Positions 6,247-12,573 of a stretch of DNA of 12,573 nucleotides are shown one piece after another. Position 1 is the first letter of the stretch. The number at the start of each line of letters is the position of its first letter. The position numbers and the translations under genes were made by a program. The notes beneath the pieces are model-generated. The model made no database searches. It saw only the letters and a list, made by a program, of their open reading frames with translations, and was not told the origin of the DNA. Source of the DNA: DATBHZ01 sp036557185 (GTDB lineage: Bacteria > Actinomycetota > Acidimicrobiia > IMCC26256 > JAENVU01); the NCBI GenBank assembly GCA_036557185.1, contig DATBHZ010000169.1, positions 1 through 12,573 on the forward strand, written 5' to 3'.

Positions 6247-7266
6247 CTAACGATCCACCTCCGGTGCTCCCCCGAGCTCGGTCCCTCGTGTCGGCAGGCC
6301 CGCGGCCGTGTAGATCGCGTCGATCACCCGCATGTTCGCGATCGAATCGGATGGCGGTGTGAGCACCGGCGTGCCACGCAGGACGGCCGCCGTGAAGGCC
6401 TCGAGCTGGTACTCGTAGGTCGGCTTCTTCGCCCCCTCGACCCGGATCCGCCGTTTGCCGTCGGCGTTGCGGACCGTCATCCGGTACCCGAACTGAGGCC
6501 CGGTGGGATTGAACACCGACAGCGTGCCGTGCTCGCACACCACGCGCACGCTCACCTTGAGCAGCGTGCTCGACCAGAGGGCACAGGTGACCAACCCCGT
6601 ATTGCCATCGGGATATCGCAGCTCCGCACGTGTCCATCTGTCGATGTTCGGGCGCGCGAGCCGAGTGCTCGCGTGCACGACCTCGGGCTCGGCGCCGACC
6701 ACCGTGCGATTCATGTGCACGGCGTAGCAGCCGGTGTCCATGACTGCTCCGCCGGCGAGGTCGTACCGATAGCGGATGTCGCGCGGCAGCGGCATCGGGA
6801 TGCACATGTTGCTCTCGACACGGAGCACGCGACCGAGCTCCCCGCTCTGCGCAAGCTCACGCATTCGCACCGCGACGGGGTGATACCGGTAGTGGAACGC
6901 CTCTATCACGACCAGACCGGACCCGTCGGCCACGGCCGCAACCTCCTCGGCCTCCTTGGCGTTGGCGGTGAACGGCTTCTCGCAGAGCACGTGCTTGCCG
7001 GCAGCGAGTGCACGTTCTGTCCAGAGCGCGTGCAACCCGTTGGGCAGCGGGTTGTAGATCGCGTCGATCTCGGGATCCTCGATCAGCGCCTCGTACGAGT
7101 CGTGCACGCGCGGGATCGCGTGCTTCTCGGCGAAGCGCTGTGCGCGCTCGCGGTCGCGCGCTGCGACCGCGACGACCTCCGCCTCCCCCGCCTTGCGCGC
7201 TGGCCGGATCAGCGCAGCAGGCGTGACGCGTGCAGCGCCGAGGGTCCCGATGCGAACGCGGTCCAC
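6247..7266 (-). CDS. Gfo/Idh/MocA family NAD(P)-dependent oxidoreductase
   Basis: The 339-residue protein has the family's two-domain layout. The N-terminal Rossmann domain begins RIGTLGAARV (5-14) and includes the signature CEKP at 95-98, whose lysine is catalytically important. The C-terminal domain carries EAFHYRYHP (122-130) and MDTGCYAVH (176-184). EAFHYRYHP resembles dihydrodiol-dehydrogenase/xylose-dehydrogenase-like members that oxidise sugars, inositols or diols with NAD(P). The substrate is not readable. GTG 7266 is the start, preceded at seven bases by TAGGGT and by no ribosome-binding site, so it probably has its own leaderless promoter. The ABC permease ends 21 bases upstream on the same strand, so read-through is also possible. 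Confidence 0.93.
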   Translation of the reverse strand: MDRVRIGTLGAARVTPAALIRPARKAGEAEVVAVAARDRERAQRFAEKHAIPRVHDSYEALIEDPEIDAIYNPLPNGLHALWTERALAAGKHVLCEKPFTANAKEAEEVAAVADGSGLVVIEAFHYRYHPVAVRMRELAQSGELGRVLRVESNMCIPMPLPRDIRYRYDLAGGAVMDTGCYAVHMNRTVVGAEPEVVHASTRLARPNIDRWTRAELRYPDGNTGLVTCALWSSTLLKVSVRVVCEHGTLSVFNPTGPQFGYRMTVRNADGKRRIRVEGAKKPTYEYQLEAFTAAVLRGTPVLTPPSDSIANMRVIDAIYTAAGLPTRGTELGGAPEVDR

Positions 7267-7279
7267 GCAGGCGACCCTA
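7267..7279 (-). promoter_or_regulatory. Putative leaderless promoter (-10 box) before the Gfo/Idh/MocA gene
   Basis: On the minus strand TAGGGT (7279-7274) fits TANNNT and is followed by seven bases and the GTG start at 7266. There is no Shine-Dalgarno sequence. The box lies just past the permease stop, so this would be an internal promoter in the minus-strand block. Confidence 0.4.
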
Positions 7280-7287
7280 ATGGCCGC

Positions 7288-8121
7288 TCACGTGTAGCGC
7301 GTGATGTACCCGCGCCGGCGGAAGAGAGCGAGCATCCGCACGAGGAACCATCCTGCGAGCGCTCCCATCACGATCGTGCCTCCGGCCGCGATGCCGATCT
7401 GGGCCCAGTCGACGCCGTGCCCGTCGACGAGCGTGCGCAGCGCTTCGAACGCATGCGTCGTCGGTAGCGCCTGAGCGAGCGGCTGGAGCACCGCGGGGAG
7501 CGCGTCGACCGGATAGAAGACTCCCGAGAGCGGGAGCACGACGAACATCACGCCCCACGCCAACGCCTCGGCACCCGTTCCGAAGCGCAGGACGAGACCC
7601 ATCACGAAGAGCGAGATACCCCAGCCGACGGCGAGGAGCACCGCGACGATCGGGAGCAGCCCCCACCCGAGGCTCGTCACGTTGAACGAGAAGAAGACGA
7701 GCGCGCCGACCGCCATGAGCCCGACGCCCATGACGAGCTTGACCATGCCGAACAAGGCGACGCCGCCGACGTACTCGACCTCGCGCAACGGCGTGACCAT
7801 CAGATTGGTGAGATTGCGCGACCACGTCTCCTCGAGCAAGCCGGTGCTCATCGCGATCTGCGACTGATAGATGACGTGCCACAGCACGATGCCTGCGAGC
7901 AGGTACCCCGCGGCGTGCTGACCGGCCGTCGCCTTCCCGCCGCCGACGAACGCCGCGAGCGCGCCGAAGAGGATCACGTCGACGAGCGGCCAGAGCGTGA
8001 CGTCGAACAGCCGGTGCGGGCTGCGCAGCAGCACGTATGCGTGGCGTCGTGAGATCGCCCGCATGCGCAGCCACGTGAGCGGCGTGCCGTGCAGCTTCAC
8101 GAGTCGTGGAGAGGCGCTCAT
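7288..8121 (-). CDS. ABC-2 type transporter permease
   Basis: The 277-residue membrane protein has about six hydrophobic segments, near residues 39-58, 70-90, 119-143, 151-178, 186-203 and 243-265. Conserved ABC-2 family landmarks are visible: EETWSRNLTNLMVTPL (97-112) after the second helix, and LSGVFYPVDALPAVLQPLAQ (198-217) before the last part. It would form the channel of an exporter, probably as a dimer with the ATPase encoded directly upstream. The start ATG 8121 overlaps the ATPase stop as ATGA (8118-8121), so translation is coupled. Substrate is unknown; the family includes drug, polysaccharide and lipid exporters. No lipoprotein or regulator gene is adjacent to narrow this. Confidence 0.93.
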   Translation of the reverse strand: MSASPRLVKLHGTPLTWLRMRAISRRHAYVLLRSPHRLFDVTLWPLVDVILFGALAAFVGGGKATAGQHAAGYLLAGIVLWHVIYQSQIAMSTGLLEETWSRNLTNLMVTPLREVEYVGGVALFGMVKLVMGVGLMAVGALVFFSFNVTSLGWGLLPIVAVLLAVGWGISLFVMGLVLRFGTGAEALAWGVMFVVLPLSGVFYPVDALPAVLQPLAQALPTTHAFEALRTLVDGHGVDWAQIGIAAGGTIVMGALAGWFLVRMLALFRRRGYITRYT

Positions 8122-8891
8122 ACCGCGTGATCCGTCTGTTGGGCCCCGGCCTGCTCGTGGTCCGCCGCGCGTTGATCGGCAAGATGGAGAAACACACCCT
8201 CGAGATCGGTGTGGCCGTACCGCTCGGTGACGTCGGCGGGCGTACCGTCCGCGACGATCCGCCCATGTGAGAGGAAGATCACTCGCTGGCACACGCGCTC
8301 GACCTCAGCCATGTCGTGGCTCGTGACGAGGAGCGCGGTGCCGTCCTCCTCGCACAGCTCGCGCAGGCCCGCCCGCACGCGCCGTGCAACCTCCGGGTCC
8401 AACGACGCGGTGGGCTCGTCGAGCACGAGCAGCCGGGGCCCGTGCATCGTCGCGCGGACGATCCCAACGAGCGTCCGTTGGCCAGACGACAGCTCGGTGC
8501 CCATCGCACCGGCGAGGTGCTCGATGCGGAAGCGCCGCAGCCCGGCTTCGATGGCCGGCGCCGGGTCGGCGATGCCGTACAAGTTCGCGTACAGCCGCAG
8601 GTACTCGCGGACGCGCATCCTCTCGGCGAGCGGCAGGTACCCCGCAGCGAAGCCGACGTTCTCCGCCGCCCGGCTCCGGTCGCCGTGGAGCGCGTGTCCG
8701 CAGATCGTGACGGAACCCTCGTCGGGCGAGATGACGCCGAGGATCATGAGCAGCGTCGTGGTCTTCCCGGCGCCGTTCGGGCCGAGCAGACCCACGCGCT
8801 CGCCACTGCGGACGCGCACGTCCACACCGTCGACGGCCCGGTCGCGCCGGTAGTCCTTGACGAGGCCGGTCGCCTCGAGGACGAGATCCAC
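8118..8891 (-). CDS. ABC transporter ATP-binding protein
   Basis: The 257-residue ATPase contains Walker A GPNGAGKT (37-44), signature LSSGQ (134-138), Walker B LLVLDEP (154-160), D-loop SLD (163-165) and switch histidine His192 in TSHD. It energises export through the permease encoded next. The usual Q-loop glutamine is not evident: the segment is FAAGYLPLAERMRVREYL (81-98). I recall similar loops in a subgroup of ABC-2-associated ATPases, so this is probably a subfamily trait, not damage. The C-terminal tail after about residue 235 is polar and Gln/Ala/Asp-rich. The start GTG 8891 is chosen because homology begins at once (LVLEATGLVKDY); no ribosome-binding site is seen, and CACGAT six bases upstream could be a weak -10. 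It is divergent from the gene at 8956. Confidence 0.95.
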   Translation of the reverse strand: MDLVLEATGLVKDYRRDRAVDGVDVRVRSGERVGLLGPNGAGKTTTLLMILGVISPDEGSVTICGHALHGDRSRAAENVGFAAGYLPLAERMRVREYLRLYANLYGIADPAPAIEAGLRRFRIEHLAGAMGTELSSGQRTLVGIVRATMHGPRLLVLDEPTASLDPEVARRVRAGLRELCEEDGTALLVTSHDMAEVERVCQRVIFLSHGRIVADGTPADVTERYGHTDLEGVFLHLADQRAADHEQAGAQQTDHAV

Positions 8892-8943
8892 ACCGCGATC
8901 GTGACAGGGCGCACCCGACCGAAGCGAGCGACTTGTGCGGTCG

Positions 8944-8955
8944 TAGTGTGACGTC
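8944..8955 (+). promoter_or_regulatory. Putative leaderless promoter (-10 box) before the DUF3817-like gene
   Basis: TAGTGT at 8944-8949 fits TANNNT and is six bases before GTG 8956, with no ribosome-binding site. The whole divergent gap to the ABC ATPase (8892-8955) is 64 bases, so the two promoters must nearly touch or overlap. Confidence 0.4.
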
Positions 8956-9291
8956 GTGACGGATTTCGCCGACGACCCGTCCTCGGAGCTGGAGCGCAAG
9001 GCAAAGGCCCTGGCCTGGGTCTCGCTGATCGAGACCTTCAGCTACTCGCTCCTCGTCTACTGCTGGCTCATCGCCCAATCGGATCTCGGCACCAAGCTGG
9101 TCGGCTCGATCCACGGGATGATCGCTCTCGCGTTCGCGGCGATGGTCATCATGATCACCCCGGCGATGCGATGGAGTTGGTGGTTCTCGGTGCTCGTCAT
9201 CGTCACGGGTCCGATCGGTGCGCTCGTCGTGTTTGCCCGGATCCGCCGCGAAGGGGTCCCGACGGTCGAGAGATCGGACGCGCGCACCTGA
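8956..9291 (+). CDS. Small membrane protein, DUF3817-like
   Basis: The 111-residue product has three membrane segments, near 17-40, 48-68 and 73-94, with a polar acidic N-terminus and basic C-terminus. The placement of Glu26 in the first helix (LIETFSY) and of His53-Gly54 at the start of the second (GSIHGMIAL) matches the DUF3817 pattern, a family of unknown function common in Actinomycetota. The GTG 8956 start follows a TAGTGT box by six bases. It is divergent from the ABC exporter and followed after about 110 bases by the CAP-protein gene; nothing in the sequence ties it to either. Confidence 0.8.
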   Translation: MTDFADDPSSELERKAKALAWVSLIETFSYSLLVYCWLIAQSDLGTKLVGSIHGMIALAFAAMVIMITPAMRWSWWFSVLVIVTGPIGALVVFARIRREGVPTVERSDART

Positions 9292-9297
9292 TTCACG

Positions 9298-9315
9298 GCC
9301 CCAACAGGGGCTGTT
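9298..9315 (+). terminator. Short hairpin after the DUF3817-like gene (weak terminator candidate)
   Basis: Six bases after the stop codon, GCCCC (9298-9302) and GGGGC (9307-9311) can pair around AACA. A second dyad, AACAG (9303-9307) and CTGTT (9311-9315), overlaps it, so only one can form at a time. There is no T-run, so this is at best a weak terminator. Confidence 0.25.
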
Positions 9316-9399
9316 CAAGATCCCGAGGCCTCCCGCCGATGCCTTGTGTCGGCCATCACGCCGTAGGACACGGACGCCTAGGTGGGGGACCCCTTGCAC

Positions 9400-10590
9400 A
9401 TGCGACGCCTCATTGCCGCGCTCACGATCGCCTTGCTGGCCAGCGCCGGGCTCGCGCTCGGCGAGACCGCGCCGCCCGCGTCGGCGGGCAACCCTGTTGC
9501 GGCCAACCAGTTCGTCGCCGCGATCAACGGTTGGCGCGCGGCGCACGGCGTCGGACCGTTGGGCGTGCACTCCGTGCTGGTGGCCAAGGCACAGGCGTGG
9601 GCCGACCACATGGCCGCGACGGGTTGCCTGTGTCACTCCAACCTTCCGTCCGGCATCACTGTCAGCTGGACCAAGCTCGGCGAGAACATCGGTGAGGGTC
9701 CCTCTGTCGGCTCACTGCAGGGAGCGTTCCAAGCCTCGCCACCGCACAACGCGAACATGCTCGATCCCACCTTCCACTGGATCGGCGTTGGTGTCACACA
9801 GGTCGGTGGCACCATCTGGGTCGCCGAGGAGTTCATGAACGGCGCGCCACCGCCGCCGCCGAAGGTGTCGGCTGCCGCATTGATCGCCGCGCAGTGGCAC
9901 GGCCGCGCTGTTGCAGCGCGACCCGGAGGCGGCTTCTGGGTCCTCGACGGCGACGGCACCGTGCGCGCCTATGGCGGCGCTCCGAACCTCGGCAGCAGCA
10001 AGTTCGTCAGGCCGCTCGGCCGCGACATCGTGGCGATGCCCGACGGCAAGGGCTACGCGACGCTCGACGGCTACGGAGGGATCCACCTGTTCGGGAGCGC
10101 CGTCACCTACCTCGCGGGCCTGCGAGGCCCCTGGTTCCCCGACCGCGACATCGCGCGAGGACTCGCGCTGACCAGCGACGGCCACGGATTCGGGGTGCTC
10201 GACGGGTACGGCGCCGTGCACACTGCGGGCGACGCGCCGCATCTCGCCAGCCCGTATTGGCGCGGCTGGGACATCGCGCGCTCCCTCGCGTATCCGCCTG
10301 GCGGCGGCCTCCTCGTGCTCGACGGGCTCGGTGGAGTGCACGCGTCGGGCGGTGCGCACAACTACGGCTCGCCCAACTTCGGTGGTCGCAACATCGCACG
10401 CGACCTCGCTCCGTGGAGCGATGGTAAGGGCTACGCGATCATCGACGGCTTCGGTGGCATCCACACGGTCGGCAGCGCCAAGCGGTCGGGTCCTATCCCC
10501 GCCACTCGGTACGACCAGTGGCGCGGCATCGTGGTGCAGTCGGGCGGCTACCTGTCGGTCAGAAACGACGGGGTGACCGCGCGCTCCTGA
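9400..10590 (+). CDS. Secreted CAP-domain (SCP/YkwD-like) protein with C-terminal propeller-like repeats
   Basis: From ATG 9400 the product is 396 residues. A signal peptide (MRRLIAALTIALLASAGLAL, then APPASAG with likely cleavage near 29-30) indicates export. A CAP domain spans about 33-147, with candidate site residues His79, Glu95 (GENIG), His116 (PHNANML) and Glu144 (WVAEEFM), plus Cys76 and Cys78. A proline linker (150-154) leads to five copies of a 40-45-residue repeat and a half copy (168-396), with LDG/IDG cores at 182, 222, 267, 307 and 348, looking like blades of a beta-propeller. Bacterial CAP proteins are secreted, with unclear functions proposed in envelope processes or ligand binding. 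GTG 9382 and TTG 9394 are in-frame alternatives; ATG 9400 has a G-rich GGGGGA ten bases upstream and the best signal peptide. Confidence 0.88.
   Translation: MRRLIAALTIALLASAGLALGETAPPASAGNPVAANQFVAAINGWRAAHGVGPLGVHSVLVAKAQAWADHMAATGCLCHSNLPSGITVSWTKLGENIGEGPSVGSLQGAFQASPPHNANMLDPTFHWIGVGVTQVGGTIWVAEEFMNGAPPPPPKVSAAALIAAQWHGRAVAARPGGGFWVLDGDGTVRAYGGAPNLGSSKFVRPLGRDIVAMPDGKGYATLDGYGGIHLFGSAVTYLAGLRGPWFPDRDIARGLALTSDGHGFGVLDGYGAVHTAGDAPHLASPYWRGWDIARSLAYPPGGGLLVLDGLGGVHASGGAHNYGSPNFGGRNIARDLAPWSDGKGYAIIDGFGGIHTVGSAKRSGPIPATRYDQWRGIVVQSGGYLSVRNDGVTARS
9901..10587 (+). repeat. Five and a half in-frame repeats encoding propeller-like blades
   Basis: Within the CAP gene, units of about 40-45 codons recur. 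The consensus is roughly RDIARxLAxxxDGxGYxVLDG followed by YGGIHxxGxAxxxGS. The LDG cores are spaced 40, 45, 40 and 41 residues. The last unit is partial (GIVVQSGGYLSVRNDG, 376-391) and aligns with the first unit (from residue 168), suggesting a closed ring. Copies have diverged at the DNA level, so they are old repeats and not a recent tandem expansion. Confidence 0.75.
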
Positions 10591-10614
10591 CCTTGCCCCT
10601 AGCCTCCCGCTCTT

Positions 10615-10669
10615 GCGCCTGCGGCGCGGGCCGCTCGGGCCACGCGCCCTGCTCGGCGGGATACCCGCC
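10615..10669. terminator. GC-rich hairpins between converging genes (possible bidirectional terminator)
   Basis: The 94-base gap between the CAP gene and the MDR gene holds several perfect dyads. GGCGGG-ATA-CCCGCC is at 10655-10669 and GCGCC-TGC-GGCGC at 10615-10627. GGCGCG (10623-10628) can also pair with CGCGCC (10643-10648). No T-run follows on either strand, so these are candidates for structure-driven termination in a GC-rich genome, not classic intrinsic terminators. Confidence 0.4.
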
Positions 10670-10684
10670 TCGCTGACGGGCGCT

Positions 10685-11692
10685 CTAGCTTTCGGCGACG
10701 CGCACGACGAGCTTGCCGTCGTGCTCGCCGGTGAACAGACGGTTGAGCGTCTCGGGCGCGCGCTCGAGACCGTCGACGACCTCGACGCGGTACTTGATCC
10801 GACCCTCCGCGACCCAACCGACGAGCTCCATGACGGCATCGGGGAATCGATCGAGATGGTCGAGAATGATGAACCCCCGCATGCGCCCGCGCTGCATGAC
10901 GAGGGTCGGCGTGTTGTAGACGGGTAGGGGTGTCGAGCGCGTGTACGCCGAGATCGCGCCGCACAACCCGATCCGCGCGCCGATGGCGAGGTTCGCGAGC
11001 ACCGCGTCGAGCGTCGGACCGCCGACGTTGTCGAAATACACGTCGATGCCATCGGGGAACAGCTCTTCGAGACGCTCGCCGACGGCCTCCGACCGGTAGT
11101 TGATGCACGCGTCGAAGCCGAGCTCGTCGACCACCCACTTGCACTTCTCGGGAGTCCCCGCCGTGCCGACCACTCGCGACGCGCCCTTGATCCGCGCGAT
11201 CTGCCCCGCGACGGAGCCCACTCCCCCGGCAGCGCCGGACACGACGACCGCGTCGCCTTCCCGGAGCTCGCACACGTCGAGCATGCCGATGTACGCGGTG
11301 ATCCCTGTCACGCCGTAGATGCTCAGCAGATCCTCGACCGGCAGCCCGGCAGGCAGGACGTTCGCCGTGGAGTCCGCTGTCACGGTCCAATAGTCCTGCC
11401 ACCCGCAGAGCCCCGTCACGAGGTCACCCGTTGCGAAACCGTCGAGCTTGCTCTCGACGACCGTCCCGATCCCCGCGGCACGCACGACGGCTCCCAGCTC
11501 GATCGCGGGAAGATACGAATCCTGCTCGCGCATCCAGACGCGATTCGTCGGGTCCACCGACAACGCGAGCACGCGCACGAGCGCGTCGCCTTCGGCCAGA
11601 GGGGCCACGGGCTCCTCCACCACCTCGAAGTCGGCGTCGGTCACGAGACCGTCGGGGCGGCGGGCGAGCAGGATGCGTCGGTTCGTCGGCAT
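10685..11692 (-). CDS. Medium-chain NADP-dependent oxidoreductase (CurA/leukotriene B4 dehydrogenase-like)
   Basis: The 335-residue protein is a zinc-free medium-chain dehydrogenase/reductase. The N-terminal catalytic GroES-like domain includes ALSVDPTNRVWMRE (43-56) and GLCGWQDYWTV (94-104). The Rossmann domain has the AAGGVGSVAGQIA nucleotide loop (154-166) and YFDNVGG (219-225), both typical of the prostaglandin reductase/CurA group. Members reduce alpha,beta-unsaturated carbonyls with NADPH in the cytoplasm. The exact substrate is unknown. ATG 11692 is a standard start (MPTNRRILLARRP); I see no strong ribosome-binding site or TANNNT box directly upstream. It is divergent from the SDR gene at 11801, and the two could serve the same substrate class. 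Confidence 0.94.
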   Translation of the reverse strand: MPTNRRILLARRPDGLVTDADFEVVEEPVAPLAEGDALVRVLALSVDPTNRVWMREQDSYLPAIELGAVVRAAGIGTVVESKLDGFATGDLVTGLCGWQDYWTVTADSTANVLPAGLPVEDLLSIYGVTGITAYIGMLDVCELREGDAVVVSGAAGGVGSVAGQIARIKGASRVVGTAGTPEKCKWVVDELGFDACINYRSEAVGERLEELFPDGIDVYFDNVGGPTLDAVLANLAIGARIGLCGAISAYTRSTPLPVYNTPTLVMQRGRMRGFIILDHLDRFPDAVMELVGWVAEGRIKYRVEVVDGLERAPETLNRLFTGEHDGKLVVRVAES

Positions 11693-11800
11693 GAGGGCCA
11701 GGCTGCCACGCCGCCCCTGGCGGCGAAAGCTCTACGCTGACGCCTGCTCGTACGCGGCGACCCACCGCGAGCGCGGTGTCGATGACTGAAGGAGCAGGAC
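11693..11800. promoter_or_regulatory. Divergent intergenic region between MDR and SDR genes
   Basis: On the plus strand TACGCT (11733-11738) fits TANNNT and would give a leader of about 55 bases for the SDR gene. That gene also has a clear ribosome-binding site, AAGGAG (11789-11794), six bases before GTG 11801. This gene therefore appears to use a leadered transcript, unlike several neighbours. No promoter is convincing for the minus-strand gene. Confidence 0.35.
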
Positions 11801-12573
11801 GTGCAGAACCTCGACGGGAAGGTTGCCGTGGTGACCGGCGCCGCGAGCGGCATCGGGTTCGGCTTGGCGGAGCGGTTTGCGTCGGAGGGCATGAAAGTGG
11901 TCGCCGCCGACATCGAGGAAGCCGCGCTGCGAGAGGCGGCAGACAAGCTGCGCGCGACGGGTGCCGAGGTCGTCGACGTGGTGTGCGACGTCGCCGACGA
12001 GCAGCAAGTGCTCGATCTCGCGATGGTGACGGCCGAGCACTTCGACACCTGGCACGTGGTCTGCAACAACGCGGGAGTCGCGGGGGGCATGGGCGGCGTG
12101 TGGGAGATCCCTCAGGAGCAATGGGACTGGACGTTCGGCGTCAACTTCTGGGGCGTCATCCACGGCATTCGCGCGTTCCTGCCCCGGCTCCAGGCCCAGG
12201 GCGAGGGGCACATCGTCAACACCGCGTCGCTCGCCGGGTTCAAGGCCCTCCCGTTCGGGAGCCCGTACACCGCGACGAAGCACGCCGTCCTCGGCATCTC
12301 CGAAGCGCTCGCGGAGGAGCTCGCGCTCAGCGGCTCACCCGTCAAAGTCTCGGTCCTCTGCCCCGGCTGGATCAAGACGCGGATCTTCGAGTCGGAGCGC
12401 AACTACCCGGGCGGAGGCGGCACCGCGCCCAGCGTCGACGACGCGCCCGTGGGGGCGATGCTGAAAGGCATGATCGACTCGGGGATGGAACCGTCTGCGC
12501 TCGCCGAGCGGGTGGTCGACGCCATCGTGAACGAGCGGTTCGTGATCCTCAGTGACGACTCGCACTTCGTGCT
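11801..12573 (+). CDS. Short-chain dehydrogenase/reductase (SDR), C-terminus off window
   Basis: 257 residues are visible and the frame is open to the right edge. It is a classical SDR: cofactor motif TGAASGIG (12-19), NNAGV (89-93), and the catalytic tetrad Asn115, Ser143 (NTAS), Tyr156 and Lys160 (YTATK). Asp37 at the end of the second strand (VVAADIE) suggests NAD rather than NADP. Such enzymes oxidise or reduce secondary alcohols and ketones; the substrate is unknown. GTG 11801 was chosen because AAGGAG lies six bases upstream and the protein begins with the standard LDGKVAVVTG. By family length only a short C-terminal piece, perhaps 10-40 residues, is missing. Confidence 0.95.
   Translation, partial: MQNLDGKVAVVTGAASGIGFGLAERFASEGMKVVAADIEEAALREAADKLRATGAEVVDVVCDVADEQQVLDLAMVTAEHFDTWHVVCNNAGVAGGMGGVWEIPQEQWDWTFGVNFWGVIHGIRAFLPRLQAQGEGHIVNTASLAGFKALPFGSPYTATKHAVLGISEALAEELALSGSPVKVSVLCPGWIKTRIFESERNYPGGGGTAPSVDDAPVGAMLKGMIDSGMEPSALAERVVDAIVNERFVILSDDSHFV

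Noticed and set aside
5899..7467. A 522-codon plus-strand open frame opposite the Gfo/Idh/MocA gene
   Set aside because: The minus strand carries an unmistakable oxidoreductase with CEKP and EAFHYRYHP motifs; the plus-strand product is low-complexity and charged.
9382..9399. GTG 9382 as the start of the CAP protein
   Set aside because: It would add six residues before the double-arginine start of the signal peptide and lacks a ribosome-binding site, whereas ATG 9400 has GGGGGA ten bases upstream. It cannot be fully excluded.
9901..10587. Regularly spaced similar DNA segments that could suggest a CRISPR array or minisatellite
   Set aside because: The repeats are in frame, diverged, and spaced at 120-135 bases as coding units of a protein repeat. 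There are no identical direct repeats with unique spacers.
11776..11800. An ATG-led open frame beginning at 11776
   Set aside because: It is out of frame with the SDR gene, is Arg/Gly-rich, and the strong ribosome-binding site points to GTG 11801.
1..12573. Mobile element, phage, toxin-antitoxin or defence cassette
   Set aside because: No transposase, integrase, terminal inverted repeats, target duplications, restriction or nuclease domains were seen, and composition looks even across the window.

Overview
The window is a dense, GC-rich stretch of ordinary bacterial chromosome, with about 14 complete genes, two cut by the window edges, and gaps of no more than about 110 bases. Frequent GTG starts, 4-base start/stop overlaps, a deazaflavin (F420)-type enzyme, an EchA12-like crotonase, the actinobacterial form of MsrA and TANNNT -10 boxes close to start codons all point to an Actinomycetota member. 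The secreted CAP/repeat protein makes me lean to Acidimicrobiia or a neighbouring uncultured lineage, but that is inference. I see no RNA gene, insertion sequence, phage gene, CRISPR array or attachment site.

Layout: a crotonase (minus, C-terminus off the window) is divergent from a coupled pair, F420-type oxidoreductase and GNAT acetyltransferase. MsrA (minus) is divergent from a DapB-like NAD(P)-dependent oxidoreductase (plus). That gene meets a YqgE/AlgH protein (minus) end to end. Two coupled, paralogous double-hotdog thioesterase-like genes (plus) follow and end on a small membrane protein (minus). The next minus-strand block reads ABC ATPase, ABC-2 permease, Gfo/Idh/MocA oxidoreductase, small membrane protein. 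On the plus strand come a DUF3817-like membrane protein and a secreted CAP protein with a repeat domain. A medium-chain NADP-dependent reductase (minus) and a short-chain dehydrogenase (plus, cut by the right edge) close the window.

Functionally, crotonase, thioesterase-like proteins, SDR, MDR and the DapB-like reductase suit acyl-CoA, lipid or xenobiotic metabolism, though no single pathway is encoded. The clearest non-standard signals are regulatory and architectural. Five starts have a TANNNT box 6 to 9 bases upstream and no Shine-Dalgarno sequence, suggesting leaderless transcripts. Two convergent pairs share a palindromic CTAG as both stop codons. The two double-hotdog genes form a tandem duplication with divergent active-site loops. 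The CAP protein carries five copies of a roughly 40-residue propeller-like repeat. I found no convincing new defence, mobile or biosynthetic system.
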